The notes under the pieces are model-generated. The model searched no databases and had not been told where the DNA came from. It saw nothing but the letters and a program-made list of their open reading frames with translations. Positions 22,508-30,274 of a stretch of DNA of 47,055 bases are shown one piece after another. The stretch comes from Scybalocola_A sp900557175 (GTDB taxonomy: Bacteria > Bacillota > Clostridia > Lachnospirales > Lachnospiraceae). Position 1 is the stretch's first letter; each line of letters begins with the position of its first letter. The stretch is from the NCBI GenBank assembly GCA_937890745.1, contig CALADH010000054.1:1-47055 (forward strand). Direction: 5' to 3'. The translations under genes and the position numbers were made by a program.

Positions 22508-24313
22508 CTACCTCTTACTCTTGCTGCGGTTTTTATCCTTATCCGCCTCCGGCAGTACAAGTCCGCGAAGCTTTGTCAGAATCGCCTTTGTTTCTGCCGT
22601 CGTCTCACCTAAAAGTCCCGCAATTTCCTGAGCGACCATCATCTGTTTTTCAATAACCTCCTGGGCAATGCCGACAACCTCAACCTTTGTTTCCATCTGC
22701 TTTTGAAGTTCCCGCTCATCTGCCGTCACATCCTGAAAAATCGCCAGTGCCGCATCAAGATTTGCCACATACACAATCGTTTCAAGCACCGTCATTTTAT
22801 AAGCTTCAAGATAAAGCTTCTTCCGGTAAATCGGCGTGTGACGGTTTAATACAGATTCAAAATCTGAGGCATCGAGCATTTCAAAAACATACATCGTTTT
22901 AATGGCCGTCTCTCTGTCCACACCGAAAACCTCCTCGGCCTTCCGGTTCATCTCCATAATTTTAAGCTGCTCATCAACAATGAGAATCATATTCGGCGTC
23001 GTCTCCATGACAACGTTGGACATTGAATTGGCTGTCTCATACGCATACGGAAGACACATATCATTTTCTGCCTTCCCCTGAAATACAGCAATTGCTTTTT
23101 CCCGGCATGACGGATAGCCACAGGCGCCGCAGTTTAATTCTTCATCTTTATTATTCTTTCCTGTCGCCTTTAAAATCTTTCGTATCTGCTCCTCTGTCGG
23201 TAAATCGTCCCGAAGCTGTCTGGAATAAAACGTCTTATGCAGATTCAGCCCTGCGGCTGCATCCGAAATTTCCGCCGGTCTGTGCTGCACCTGTTTTTCA
23301 ATTTCAATCGTCGATTCAAACCGCGAAATATTCAGCTTATTGACAGCCGGCCCTTTAATACAGCCGCCCTCACACATATTCGCTTCGATAAAACAGCCTT
23401 TAAGCCGCCCGGCTTTCATCTCCTCAAAAAGCTCACGGCAGTTTTCCATGCCGTCAATATCAAACATTCTGTAAGCCGCACCGTCTGACCGGCTGTCTGC
23501 TGTCTGCGGCGCACTGCCTCCGTCCAAATGACCATTAAGAGCTTTCCCTGCGCGCGTTTCAACCGATGTCAGCACACCCTTTCGCACCGGATAAAGGCGA
23601 TTGATTTTCGGATCGGGATTGTCCACAGGCATTTCCTCACATGAAAACACATCAATGCCCGCTTCCGCAAACCAGTCTTCAAGCTCAGCAAAGGTAATAA
23701 CGGCGTCAATAAACCCTTCAGTCCGCTCATCTTCTCTCGCTTCTTCTTTTTTTGCAACACAAGGGCCTGCAAATACTGTTTTCACCGAATCGCCGTAAAG
23801 CTTTTTCATGAGCATACCGTGAGCAATCATCGGCGAGACGACCGGCGCCATATCGCCAATCAGCTCAGGATAATACTTCTCCACAAGGTCATTGACACTC
23901 GGACAGCATGTCGTAATAATATTTTCCATCTGTCCCTCGTCCATAAGCTTCTGATAGGCGTCCGTCACAAGGGCAGCACCCTCGGCAGTCTCGCGGACAT
24001 ATGTAAAACCGAGCTTTTTTAGGGCACATATAATCTGTCCCGGCCGCTCATAATCAAAAATGCCAAGATAGGACGGCGCAATGGACAGCGCCACTGTCTT
24101 CCCCTCTCTTAAAAATGCCTTTACCATCTCCAAATCGCTTGCAAAGGTTTTTGCATTCTGCGGACAGACCTCAAGACAATGACCGCACAAAACACAATAA
24201 TCGGTCATAATCTGCGCCTGCGCATTTTTGACACGGATGGCCTTCACACTGCATGTACGCACACATTTATAACAGTGCTTACAGCTTGCATTTTTAAAAT
24301 CAATAATATTCAT
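22508..24313 (-). CDS. [FeFe]-hydrogenase-like PAS sensor protein (HfsB type)
   Basis: A 601-residue cytoplasmic sensor. Two ferredoxin clusters come first (CKHCYKCVRTC, then CVLCGHCLEVCP). The hydrogenase H-cluster domain follows, with all four ligand cysteines in altered contexts: TTCCPS (L1), GPCVAKKEE (L2) and MCEGGCIKGP (L3). After it are a 4Fe-4S domain like that of RnfB (CGACGYPSCREKA, about residue 400) and a PAS domain (about 430-545), then a short helix. There is no C-terminal kinase or cyclase. This is the architecture of the sensory hydrogenase-like proteins, thought to report redox or H2 state. The partner is the SpoIIE-like phosphatase. H2 binding is an inference. Confidence 0.9.
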   Translation of the reverse strand: MNIIDFKNASCKHCYKCVRTCSVKAIRVKNAQAQIMTDYCVLCGHCLEVCPQNAKTFASDLEMVKAFLREGKTVALSIAPSYLGIFDYERPGQIICALKKLGFTYVRETAEGAALVTDAYQKLMDEGQMENIITTCCPSVNDLVEKYYPELIGDMAPVVSPMIAHGMLMKKLYGDSVKTVFAGPCVAKKEEAREDERTEGFIDAVITFAELEDWFAEAGIDVFSCEEMPVDNPDPKINRLYPVRKGVLTSVETRAGKALNGHLDGGSAPQTADSRSDGAAYRMFDIDGMENCRELFEEMKAGRLKGCFIEANMCEGGCIKGPAVNKLNISRFESTIEIEKQVQHRPAEISDAAAGLNLHKTFYSRQLRDDLPTEEQIRKILKATGKNNKDEELNCGACGYPSCREKAIAVFQGKAENDMCLPYAYETANSMSNVVMETTPNMILIVDEQLKIMEMNRKAEEVFGVDRETAIKTMYVFEMLDASDFESVLNRHTPIYRKKLYLEAYKMTVLETIVYVANLDAALAIFQDVTADERELQKQMETKVEVVGIAQEVIEKQMMVAQEIAGLLGETTAETKAILTKLRGLVLPEADKDKNRSKSKR

Positions 24314-24319
24314 CTTTTG

Positions 24320-25699
24320 TTACCCCCTTATGACACCTGTGCCTTCTGCGCGGCTCTTTTTCCTAAGTCCGCGCATTCTTATGTTATAAGCCGCAATCAA
24401 AAGCACATCGGCCCCGATCCACGCGGCAAGCTCTGCAAAATAAAGCGACGTTTCGCCTATAAGCGGCGGCAGAATAAGGACAACCGCCACTCTCATCACA
24501 AGCTCCATCACACCCGAAAGCATCGGAATCAGCGTATCGCCGAGCCCCTGCATCACATTTCTGTAAACATGGATCAAATATAATATAAACAAAGTCACAC
24601 CCATCACATTTAAGTAATTGACAGCCACCGTCATCGCCATCTCTGTCTCCGAACCGGCGCCGGAAATAAACATGGACAATATCTGACGCCCGAAAATAAG
24701 GACAATGGCCGAAATCACAGACGATGTCACCGCAGAAATCAGCAGTGAAGCGTGAACGCCCTTCGGAATCCTGTCATACTTTTGGGCGCCCATATTTTGA
24801 CTGGCATAAGTGGATATAGCAAAGCCAAAAGCAATCCCTGCCAGCTCTAAAAGTCCGTATAGCTTATTTGTTGCCGTAAATCCTGCCACGAAATGAAGAC
24901 CATACTGGTTGATGACCGACTGAATGACAAGACCGCCGACAGCGATCAAAATATTTTGAAGGGCAATCGGAAGTCCTAGTTTAAAAAGACATCCTGCCAG
25001 CAAAAAATCTCTCCTGAAATCAGTTTTCTTTACCTTTAATATAGAAATTTTACGCACAGCATTCAAACAATACAGCGCTGAAAAAGCCTGTGCGATTACC
25101 GTTGCCGCTGCGGCGCTGGCAATGCCCAGATTAAGTCCGATGACAAAAATGACATCAAGAACAACATTAATGGCCGCAGCAATCACCATCGCGATTAAAG
25201 GTGTTTTACTGTCACCAAGCGCCCGCAGCGTCGCCGCAAGAAAATTATAAGCCATCACAATGATAATGCCGCTAAAAGCGACACGCACATAAGCAAGCGC
25301 GTCCGCAATAATATATTCCGGCGTATTCAAAAAAATAAGCATCGGCCTTGCAGCTGCCTGACTGACAATCAGTGTAAATACTGCGATGATACCGCTTAAA
25401 ACGGCCGACGCGGCAAAAGCTTTTCTTAAATTATCAAACTTTTTCGCCCCGAAATACTGGGCAATTAAAATTGAAAACCCCTGCGTAAAACCTGTCGCCA
25501 CACCGATGACCATCCAGTTCAGCCAGTCTACGGCACCGAGCGCTGCAAGTGCATTCACCCCAAGTCCTTTTCCGACAACAACTGTATCAACAATCGTATA
25601 AAGCTGCTGGAAAATATTGCCGAACATCAGCGGCAGGGCAAAGCTTATAAGAAGCCGGAGCGGCCGCCCCGACGTCATATCTTTGACATTTGCAGACAT
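24320..25699 (-). CDS. MATE family efflux transporter
   Basis: A 459-residue membrane protein with the two 6-helix halves of MATE pumps, for example LRLLISFALPLMFGNIFQQLYTIVD at the start and GFAISTYASQNMGAQ in the second half. It should export cationic compounds or drugs in exchange for Na+ or H+; the substrate is unknown. It opens the run of seven genes down to the histidine kinase, with 6-base gaps. Its promoter and ribosome site are both inside the arms of a large inverted repeat (25707-25768). The ATG follows GGGAGG by seven bases. Confidence 0.9.
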   Translation of the reverse strand: MSANVKDMTSGRPLRLLISFALPLMFGNIFQQLYTIVDTVVVGKGLGVNALAALGAVDWLNWMVIGVATGFTQGFSILIAQYFGAKKFDNLRKAFAASAVLSGIIAVFTLIVSQAAARPMLIFLNTPEYIIADALAYVRVAFSGIIIVMAYNFLAATLRALGDSKTPLIAMVIAAAINVVLDVIFVIGLNLGIASAAAATVIAQAFSALYCLNAVRKISILKVKKTDFRRDFLLAGCLFKLGLPIALQNILIAVGGLVIQSVINQYGLHFVAGFTATNKLYGLLELAGIAFGFAISTYASQNMGAQKYDRIPKGVHASLLISAVTSSVISAIVLIFGRQILSMFISGAGSETEMAMTVAVNYLNVMGVTLFILYLIHVYRNVMQGLGDTLIPMLSGVMELVMRVAVVLILPPLIGETSLYFAELAAWIGADVLLIAAYNIRMRGLRKKSRAEGTGVIRG

Positions 25700-25706
25700 A
25701 AAAAAT

Positions 25707-25768
25707 CCTCCCGTTAATCAAGTATATGCACAGCATCTGCTTGTTTTATTATACTTGATTACGGGAGG
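25707..25768 (-). promoter_or_regulatory. Inverted repeat: terminator, promoter and RBS in one
   Basis: Arms CCTCCCGT.AATCAAGTATA and TATACTTGATT.ACGGGAGG pair over about 19 bases, with a 23-base loop. On the minus strand the upstream arm overlaps a promoter (TTGAAA 25771-25776, 17 bases, TATAAT 25748-25753) and the downstream arm contains the MATE ribosome site GGGAGG, then TTTTTT. For read-through RNA of the CoA-transferase the hairpin plus T run makes a terminator; RNA from the internal promoter would lack the first arm. Confidence 0.65.
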
Positions 25769-25791
25769 GCTTTCAAGACACTCACGCACAT

Positions 25792-27141
25792 TTACCGTTT
25801 GTTAGACAGCTTCCACATATTCATTTTTTCAGCTTCTTTAATAAGTTCATCTCTGAAATCCGGATGAGCGACCGAAATAATACGCTCCGTTCTCTGCCAT
25901 GTTGTCGTTCCTTTAAGGTCAACCATGCCGTATTCTGTGACAAGATATTGGATATTGGCACGGGTTGCCGTCACAATACCGCCCGGCGTAATGGTCGGAC
26001 AAAGACGGCTTTTCACAGTGCCATCCTTACCTGTCACCGTAGATGAACAGCATATAAAGCTCTTGCCGCCTTTTGACAAATAAGCACCGAGAACAAAATC
26101 AAGCTGTCCGCCGGCGCCGCTGATATGACGCACACCTGATGACTCAGAAGCAACCTGACCGAATAAATCCACTTCAACCGCATTGTTAATGGACATAAAA
26201 TTATCCAGTGCAGAAATATTGCGGATATCATTTGTATAATCGACCGGTGCCGCCATCACGGCAGGATTGTTATCAATATACTTATAAAGCTTATCGGTTC
26301 CTGCGGCAAATGTAAATACCTGACGGCCTTTATCAATCGACTTATATCTTCCTGTAATTTTTCCGGCATTCGCCATATCGACGAAAGCATCCACGTACAT
26401 CTCCGTATGTACGCCCAAATCTTTTAAGTCAGATTCGGCGATCAGTGAACCGACAGCATTCGGCATACCGCCGATACCAAGCTGTAAGCAGGCGCCGTTT
26501 GGAATTTCCGGCACAATAAGCTCTGCCACCGCTTTATCTACCGCTGAAGGCTCACCTGCGGCAAGCTGTCCCATCGGAGGATTATCACCTTCAACAACCA
26601 TCGCAACGTCACTGATGTGCACACTCACATCATGGCCGCCGAGACACACAGGCATATTTTTATTAACCTCAACAATAATCGTATCAGCAACCTCACAGAG
26701 TGCGCCAAGCTGGGAAGCATTCAGGCCAAAATTAAAGTAGCCGTGCTTATCCATCGGCGCCACCTGCATCATCACAACATCCACATGCTTAATATGCTCA
26801 CGGTAATATACCGGCATCTCTGAATAACGCAGCGGATTGTAGAAACAAAAGCCGGTATGCATCAAACGTCTTTCAATGGCCGATGTATGCCATGAATTCC
26901 ATGTAATACGTCCGAGCGCGTCCGGAAGCTTTGTCACCTCCGGCTGCCACATGGCAATACCGCCTCTGAAATTAATATCTGTCAATGTACTGTCGGCCAT
27001 CATCCTCTGTGCAAGCGCCTTATCCAGCGCCACCGGATGATTCCCGCAGAAGCTATAATCCACCCAATCGCCTGACTTTACAACCTTTACTGCCTCATCA
27101 GCTGTTGTAAGCTTTGCTTTGTATTGTTCATAAACACCCAT
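25792..27141 (-). CDS. Butyryl-CoA:acetate-type CoA-transferase
   Basis: A 449-residue enzyme of the 4-hydroxybutyrate/butyryl-CoA:acetate CoA-transferase family (class I-like, two alpha/beta domains in one chain). The catalytic glutamate is Glu247 in LGVHTEMY, and the CoA-site loop LGIGGMPNAVG lies at 221-231. NASQLGALCEVAD and EYGMVDLKGTT are further family blocks. It would move CoA from an acyl-CoA such as butyryl-CoA to acetate, the last step of butyrate production. AAAGGAG precedes the ATG. It has its own promoter region after the terminator at 27239-27269, and lies directly behind the lactate operon. Specificity between butyrate, propionate and 4-hydroxybutyrate cannot be told from the motifs. 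Confidence 0.85.
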   Translation of the reverse strand: MGVYEQYKAKLTTADEAVKVVKSGDWVDYSFCGNHPVALDKALAQRMMADSTLTDINFRGGIAMWQPEVTKLPDALGRITWNSWHTSAIERRLMHTGFCFYNPLRYSEMPVYYREHIKHVDVVMMQVAPMDKHGYFNFGLNASQLGALCEVADTIIVEVNKNMPVCLGGHDVSVHISDVAMVVEGDNPPMGQLAAGEPSAVDKAVAELIVPEIPNGACLQLGIGGMPNAVGSLIAESDLKDLGVHTEMYVDAFVDMANAGKITGRYKSIDKGRQVFTFAAGTDKLYKYIDNNPAVMAAPVDYTNDIRNISALDNFMSINNAVEVDLFGQVASESSGVRHISGAGGQLDFVLGAYLSKGGKSFICCSSTVTGKDGTVKSRLCPTITPGGIVTATRANIQYLVTEYGMVDLKGTTTWQRTERIISVAHPDFRDELIKEAEKMNMWKLSNKR

Positions 27142-27177
27142 AAATCGTCTCCTTTCTTGTGCTTCCTATATGTACCA

Positions 27178-27218
27178 ATCATACACCGCGTCGGCCATCA
27201 TTTCCGTAACTATGGAAA
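27178..27218 (-). promoter_or_regulatory. CoA-transferase promoter with inverted repeat at -35
   Basis: On the minus strand TATGAT (27178-27183) is a possible -10. Seventeen bases upstream, where the -35 should be, is TTTCC-N8-GGAAA (27201-27218), a candidate operator. No good -35 is seen. Confidence 0.4.
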
Positions 27219-27238
27219 CAAAACAGCGACTATATAGT

Positions 27239-27269
27239 AAAAACTCTGCGGCAAGACCGCAGAGTTTTT
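27239..27269. terminator. Strong terminator of the lactate operon
   Basis: Thirteen-base arms AAAAACTCTGCGG and CCGCAGAGTTTTT around CAAGA, ending in T runs on both strands, 37 bases past the etfA stop. Confidence 0.9.
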
Positions 27270-27305
27270 AAATGGAGTATATAAAAAATGGATTGCATGG
27301 CTTAT

Positions 27306-28280
27306 TTACTGTGCTTTGATTTTCTTTACTTCTTCAATCAGTAAAGGAAGCACTTTTATGGCATCTCCGACGATGCCCACATCGGCAACATCAAATATCG
27401 GAGCGTCTTCATCTTTATTAATTGCAACAATGTAGCCGGAACCTATCATACCGGAAACATGCTGTGTCGCGCCGGAAATACCACAGGCGATATAAAGCTT
27501 CGGTGCAACAATTTTGCCGGACTGTCCGACCTGATGTGAACGCGGCACCCATTCGTCTTCAATGGCCGGTCTTGTCGCGCCGACAACGCCGCCGAGCACA
27601 TCCGCCAATTCCTTAACAAGGGCAAAGTTTTCCTTGCTGCCCATGCCGCGGCCGCCGGACACAATCACGTCAGCCTCCTCAAGATTAACCGTTTCAGCAA
27701 CCTCTCTGACCGCCTCCGTCAGCTTTGCCATCAATAAAGCTTCCGGAATGTCAACCTGTTCCTCAATTATTTCACCTGTTCTTGCCGGATCTGTCTGCTT
27801 TGCAAAAGAGCCGCCCCGAACAGTAGCCACAACCGGTGATGTGTGCAGCACAACATCATTTAATACAGTGCCGCCATAAACCGGACACGTCAATACAAGT
27901 CTGCCGTTATCCTCTGTAATATTCATGACATCTGTCGCACAGGCTGCGCCGAGCTGTTTTGCTGCCATCGGCAAAATATCCTTGCCTGGCAATGTTGCCG
28001 CACCTAAAACAACATCTGCCCCGTATTTTTTTGCCAGCGCACATAAAATCACGGCATAAACCTCCGGCTGATACTGCTCTGCCTTTACGGTCACTGCTTT
28101 ATCTGCACCTGCTGTCACTGCTGTTTTTGCAGCTTCCGAAACATCTGTGCCGATTAAGGCAGCCGTCACACTGCCGCTGTTCTCATCTGCCAGTGCTCTT
28201 GCCTTTCCGAGAATTTCCAAGGCGGCACTGACCGGAGAGCCGTCAGAAGTTTCTACATAAACGAATATATTTTTGCTCAT
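27306..28280 (-). CDS. etfA: Electron transfer flavoprotein alpha subunit
   Basis: A 324-residue EtfA. The N-terminal alpha/beta domain is followed by the C-terminal FAD domain with GGRGMGSKENF, GATRPAIEDEWV, GQSGKIVAPKLYIACGISG and ATQHVSGM. It carries FAD that exchanges electrons between acyl-CoA dehydrogenase or lactate dehydrogenase and a second acceptor. Unlike the LctC subunit of the Acetobacterium lactate dehydrogenase-Etf complex, it has no N-terminal ferredoxin domain, so bifurcation would have to use only its flavins and EtfB. Last gene of the lct operon; ribosome site GGAGGG. Confidence 0.95.
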   Translation of the reverse strand: MSKNIFVYVETSDGSPVSAALEILGKARALADENSGSVTAALIGTDVSEAAKTAVTAGADKAVTVKAEQYQPEVYAVILCALAKKYGADVVLGAATLPGKDILPMAAKQLGAACATDVMNITEDNGRLVLTCPVYGGTVLNDVVLHTSPVVATVRGGSFAKQTDPARTGEIIEEQVDIPEALLMAKLTEAVREVAETVNLEEADVIVSGGRGMGSKENFALVKELADVLGGVVGATRPAIEDEWVPRSHQVGQSGKIVAPKLYIACGISGATQHVSGMIGSGYIVAINKDEDAPIFDVADVGIVGDAIKVLPLLIEEVKKIKAQ

Positions 28281-28292
28281 CTTAATGCCCTC

Positions 28293-29069
28293 CTAAAATA
28301 TCTTTGCTTCTTTCATCATTGCAATTGCCTGACTTACCGCATCCTCCGGCGTCTCAGCTTTAATCTTTACACCTGCGGCGCGCTTTGCCGGCTCATAAAC
28401 TTTGATAATTTCTATTTTTCCCGATGCTTCTGTATCAGAGGCAAGCTCTGTAATCGGTTTCTTTCTCGCAGCCATCTTACTCTTAATTGTCGGATATCTC
28501 GGATCATAATTCGGCTTCTGAATTGTGACAACGCAAGGCAGCGGCGCTTCTACCATATGATAACCTTCATCCGTCTCGCGTTTAATCTTTGCCGTACCGT
28601 CACTGCAGCAAACTTCAATGACATTGGCTGCTGCCGGTACTGAAAGCTCTGCGGCAAGCAGCAGACCTGTCTGACTTGACGCATAATCCGTCGACTCCTT
28701 GCCTGTAAAAACAATATCAAAGGCTTTGCCTCTCTGAGCTTCAATCTCAGCTTTTGCTTCTGCCAGTGCTTTTGCCATATCCTCGCTGTCCAATACATCT
28801 GCCTTATCATTTTTCACAAGGTAAGCATTGTCTGCGCCGACGGCAAGACAATTTTTCAGAGAATTTTTGACACTCTCATCGCCGACAGACACAACTGTGA
28901 CCTCACCGCCGGCACTCTCTTTCAGGCGGACAGCCATCTCAAGCGCATACGTATCAAAGGCATTAACGACCGGTGTTACATTTTCAAGTGCCGGTGCACC
29001 CGTTGCCGGATTCAGATGGATTTCAACAGAATCGTCCGGCACCTGTTTTATACAAACTAATATTTCCAT
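28293..29069 (-). CDS. etfB: Electron transfer flavoprotein beta subunit
   Basis: A 258-residue EtfB with the typical start MEILVCIKQVPD, NAFDTYALEMAVRLKE near residue 38, a nucleotide loop around FTGKESTDYASSQTG and LPCVVTIQKPNYDPRYP. Twelve bases before etfA. In electron-bifurcating Etfs EtfB holds the second FAD and the NAD site. The two dehydrogenases in the same operon (acyl-CoA and lactate) are the expected partners. Confidence 0.95.
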   Translation of the reverse strand: MEILVCIKQVPDDSVEIHLNPATGAPALENVTPVVNAFDTYALEMAVRLKESAGGEVTVVSVGDESVKNSLKNCLAVGADNAYLVKNDKADVLDSEDMAKALAEAKAEIEAQRGKAFDIVFTGKESTDYASSQTGLLLAAELSVPAAANVIEVCCSDGTAKIKRETDEGYHMVEAPLPCVVTIQKPNYDPRYPTIKSKMAARKKPITELASDTEASGKIEIIKVYEPAKRAAGVKIKAETPEDAVSQAIAMMKEAKIF

Positions 29070-29087
29070 AATAATGTCTCCTTACCG

Positions 29088-30224
29088 TTATTTGCCAATC
29101 ACGTTATTGGCAACAACAATTCTCTGCACTTCGTTTGTGCCCTCAAAAATCTGGAAGATTTTAGCATCTCTTAATAATTTTTCAACAGGATATTCTCGGC
29201 TGTAGCCATAGCCGCCGAAAATCTGAATGGCCTCAGAAGCAACCTCCATTGCAATATCAGATGCATAACATTTTGCAATGGCAGATTCCATGCTGTGCGG
29301 CAGTCCCATATCCATCTTTGTCAGCGCATGAGCAACCATCTGACGGGCTGTCTCTGTCTTAATCTGCATATCGGCAATCTTAAACTGGATTGCCTGATTT
29401 TTAATAATCGGTTTTCCAAACTGGATTCTTTCTTTGCCGTAAGCAATCGCCTCATTAATGCCGCGCTGTGCAATACCCGTGGCAACACAGCCCATCCATG
29501 TTCTTGCCTGATCAAGTGTCTTCATGGCAATTGAAAATCCTCTGCCTTCCTCACCGATCAGATTCTTTGCAGGAATACGGCAATCCTCTAAAACAACATC
29601 ACATGTATTGGATGTACGGATACCCATCTTATTTTCTTCATGGCCTGTGCTCAGTCCCGGTGTGCCTGCTTCAATAAAGAACATTGAAATGCCTTTAACA
29701 CCTTTTGTCTTATCTGTCATGGCTGTCACACAATAGAAGGAAGCAACGCCGCCGTTTGTAATAAAGCACTTTCTGCCGTTTAATACATAGTCATCGCCAT
29801 CTCTGACTGCTGTTGTCTTACCTGCACCGGCATCAGAACCTGCGCCCGGCTCTGTCAGACAGAAAGCACCGAAGCCGCCGTCCAAAATAAGGTCGCATGC
29901 ACGTTTTTTCTGCTCGTCGGAGCCTGCGATAAGCACCGGCTTCATACCAAGACCGCTGGCTGAAATCGTTGTTGCAAAACCGGCGTCTGCAATTGCCATC
30001 TGCTCAATCAAAGCAGCCACATCCACACGGCTTAAGCCCGGTCCGCCGTATTCCTCAGGAACTTCAAGTGCCTGATAGCCCTGCTCAATCGCCTTATCGT
30101 AAATTTCCTTCGGCCATTCGCCGGAAACATCATATTCTTTACACTGCTCCACAACTTCCTTTTCGCAGAAATTTTTAACATCCTGTAATAAATCCTGAGC
30201 TTCTTCTGAAATTAAATATGCCAT
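29088..30224 (-). CDS. Acyl-CoA dehydrogenase (butyryl- or acryloyl-CoA type)
   Basis: A 378-residue FAD enzyme of the short-chain acyl-CoA dehydrogenase group. Motifs are CLTEPGAGSDAG for FAD, CFITNGGVA, and the C-terminal IFQIFEGTNEVQR with the catalytic glutamate of the EGT motif. IFGGYGYSREYPVE is also typical. It reduces an enoyl-CoA such as crotonyl-CoA (or acryloyl-CoA) using EtfAB. It stands between lactate dehydrogenase and etfB, so both share one Etf; this arrangement matches the lct cluster of intestinal lactate-using butyrate producers. Other butyrate genes (thiolase, crotonase) are absent from the window. Confidence 0.9.
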   Translation of the reverse strand: MAYLISEEAQDLLQDVKNFCEKEVVEQCKEYDVSGEWPKEIYDKAIEQGYQALEVPEEYGGPGLSRVDVAALIEQMAIADAGFATTISASGLGMKPVLIAGSDEQKKRACDLILDGGFGAFCLTEPGAGSDAGAGKTTAVRDGDDYVLNGRKCFITNGGVASFYCVTAMTDKTKGVKGISMFFIEAGTPGLSTGHEENKMGIRTSNTCDVVLEDCRIPAKNLIGEEGRGFSIAMKTLDQARTWMGCVATGIAQRGINEAIAYGKERIQFGKPIIKNQAIQFKIADMQIKTETARQMVAHALTKMDMGLPHSMESAIAKCYASDIAMEVASEAIQIFGGYGYSREYPVEKLLRDAKIFQIFEGTNEVQRIVVANNVIGK

Positions 30225-30274
30225 AACAACTTACCTCCTGTTGTATTATAAAAATGATTATTGTTTAAATGCTT

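Noticed and set aside
22508..24313. Catalytic [FeFe]-hydrogenase
   Set aside because: The H-cluster cysteines are present but the surrounding L1-L3 motifs are degenerate, a PAS domain is fused, and a phosphatase follows, so a sensor is more likely.
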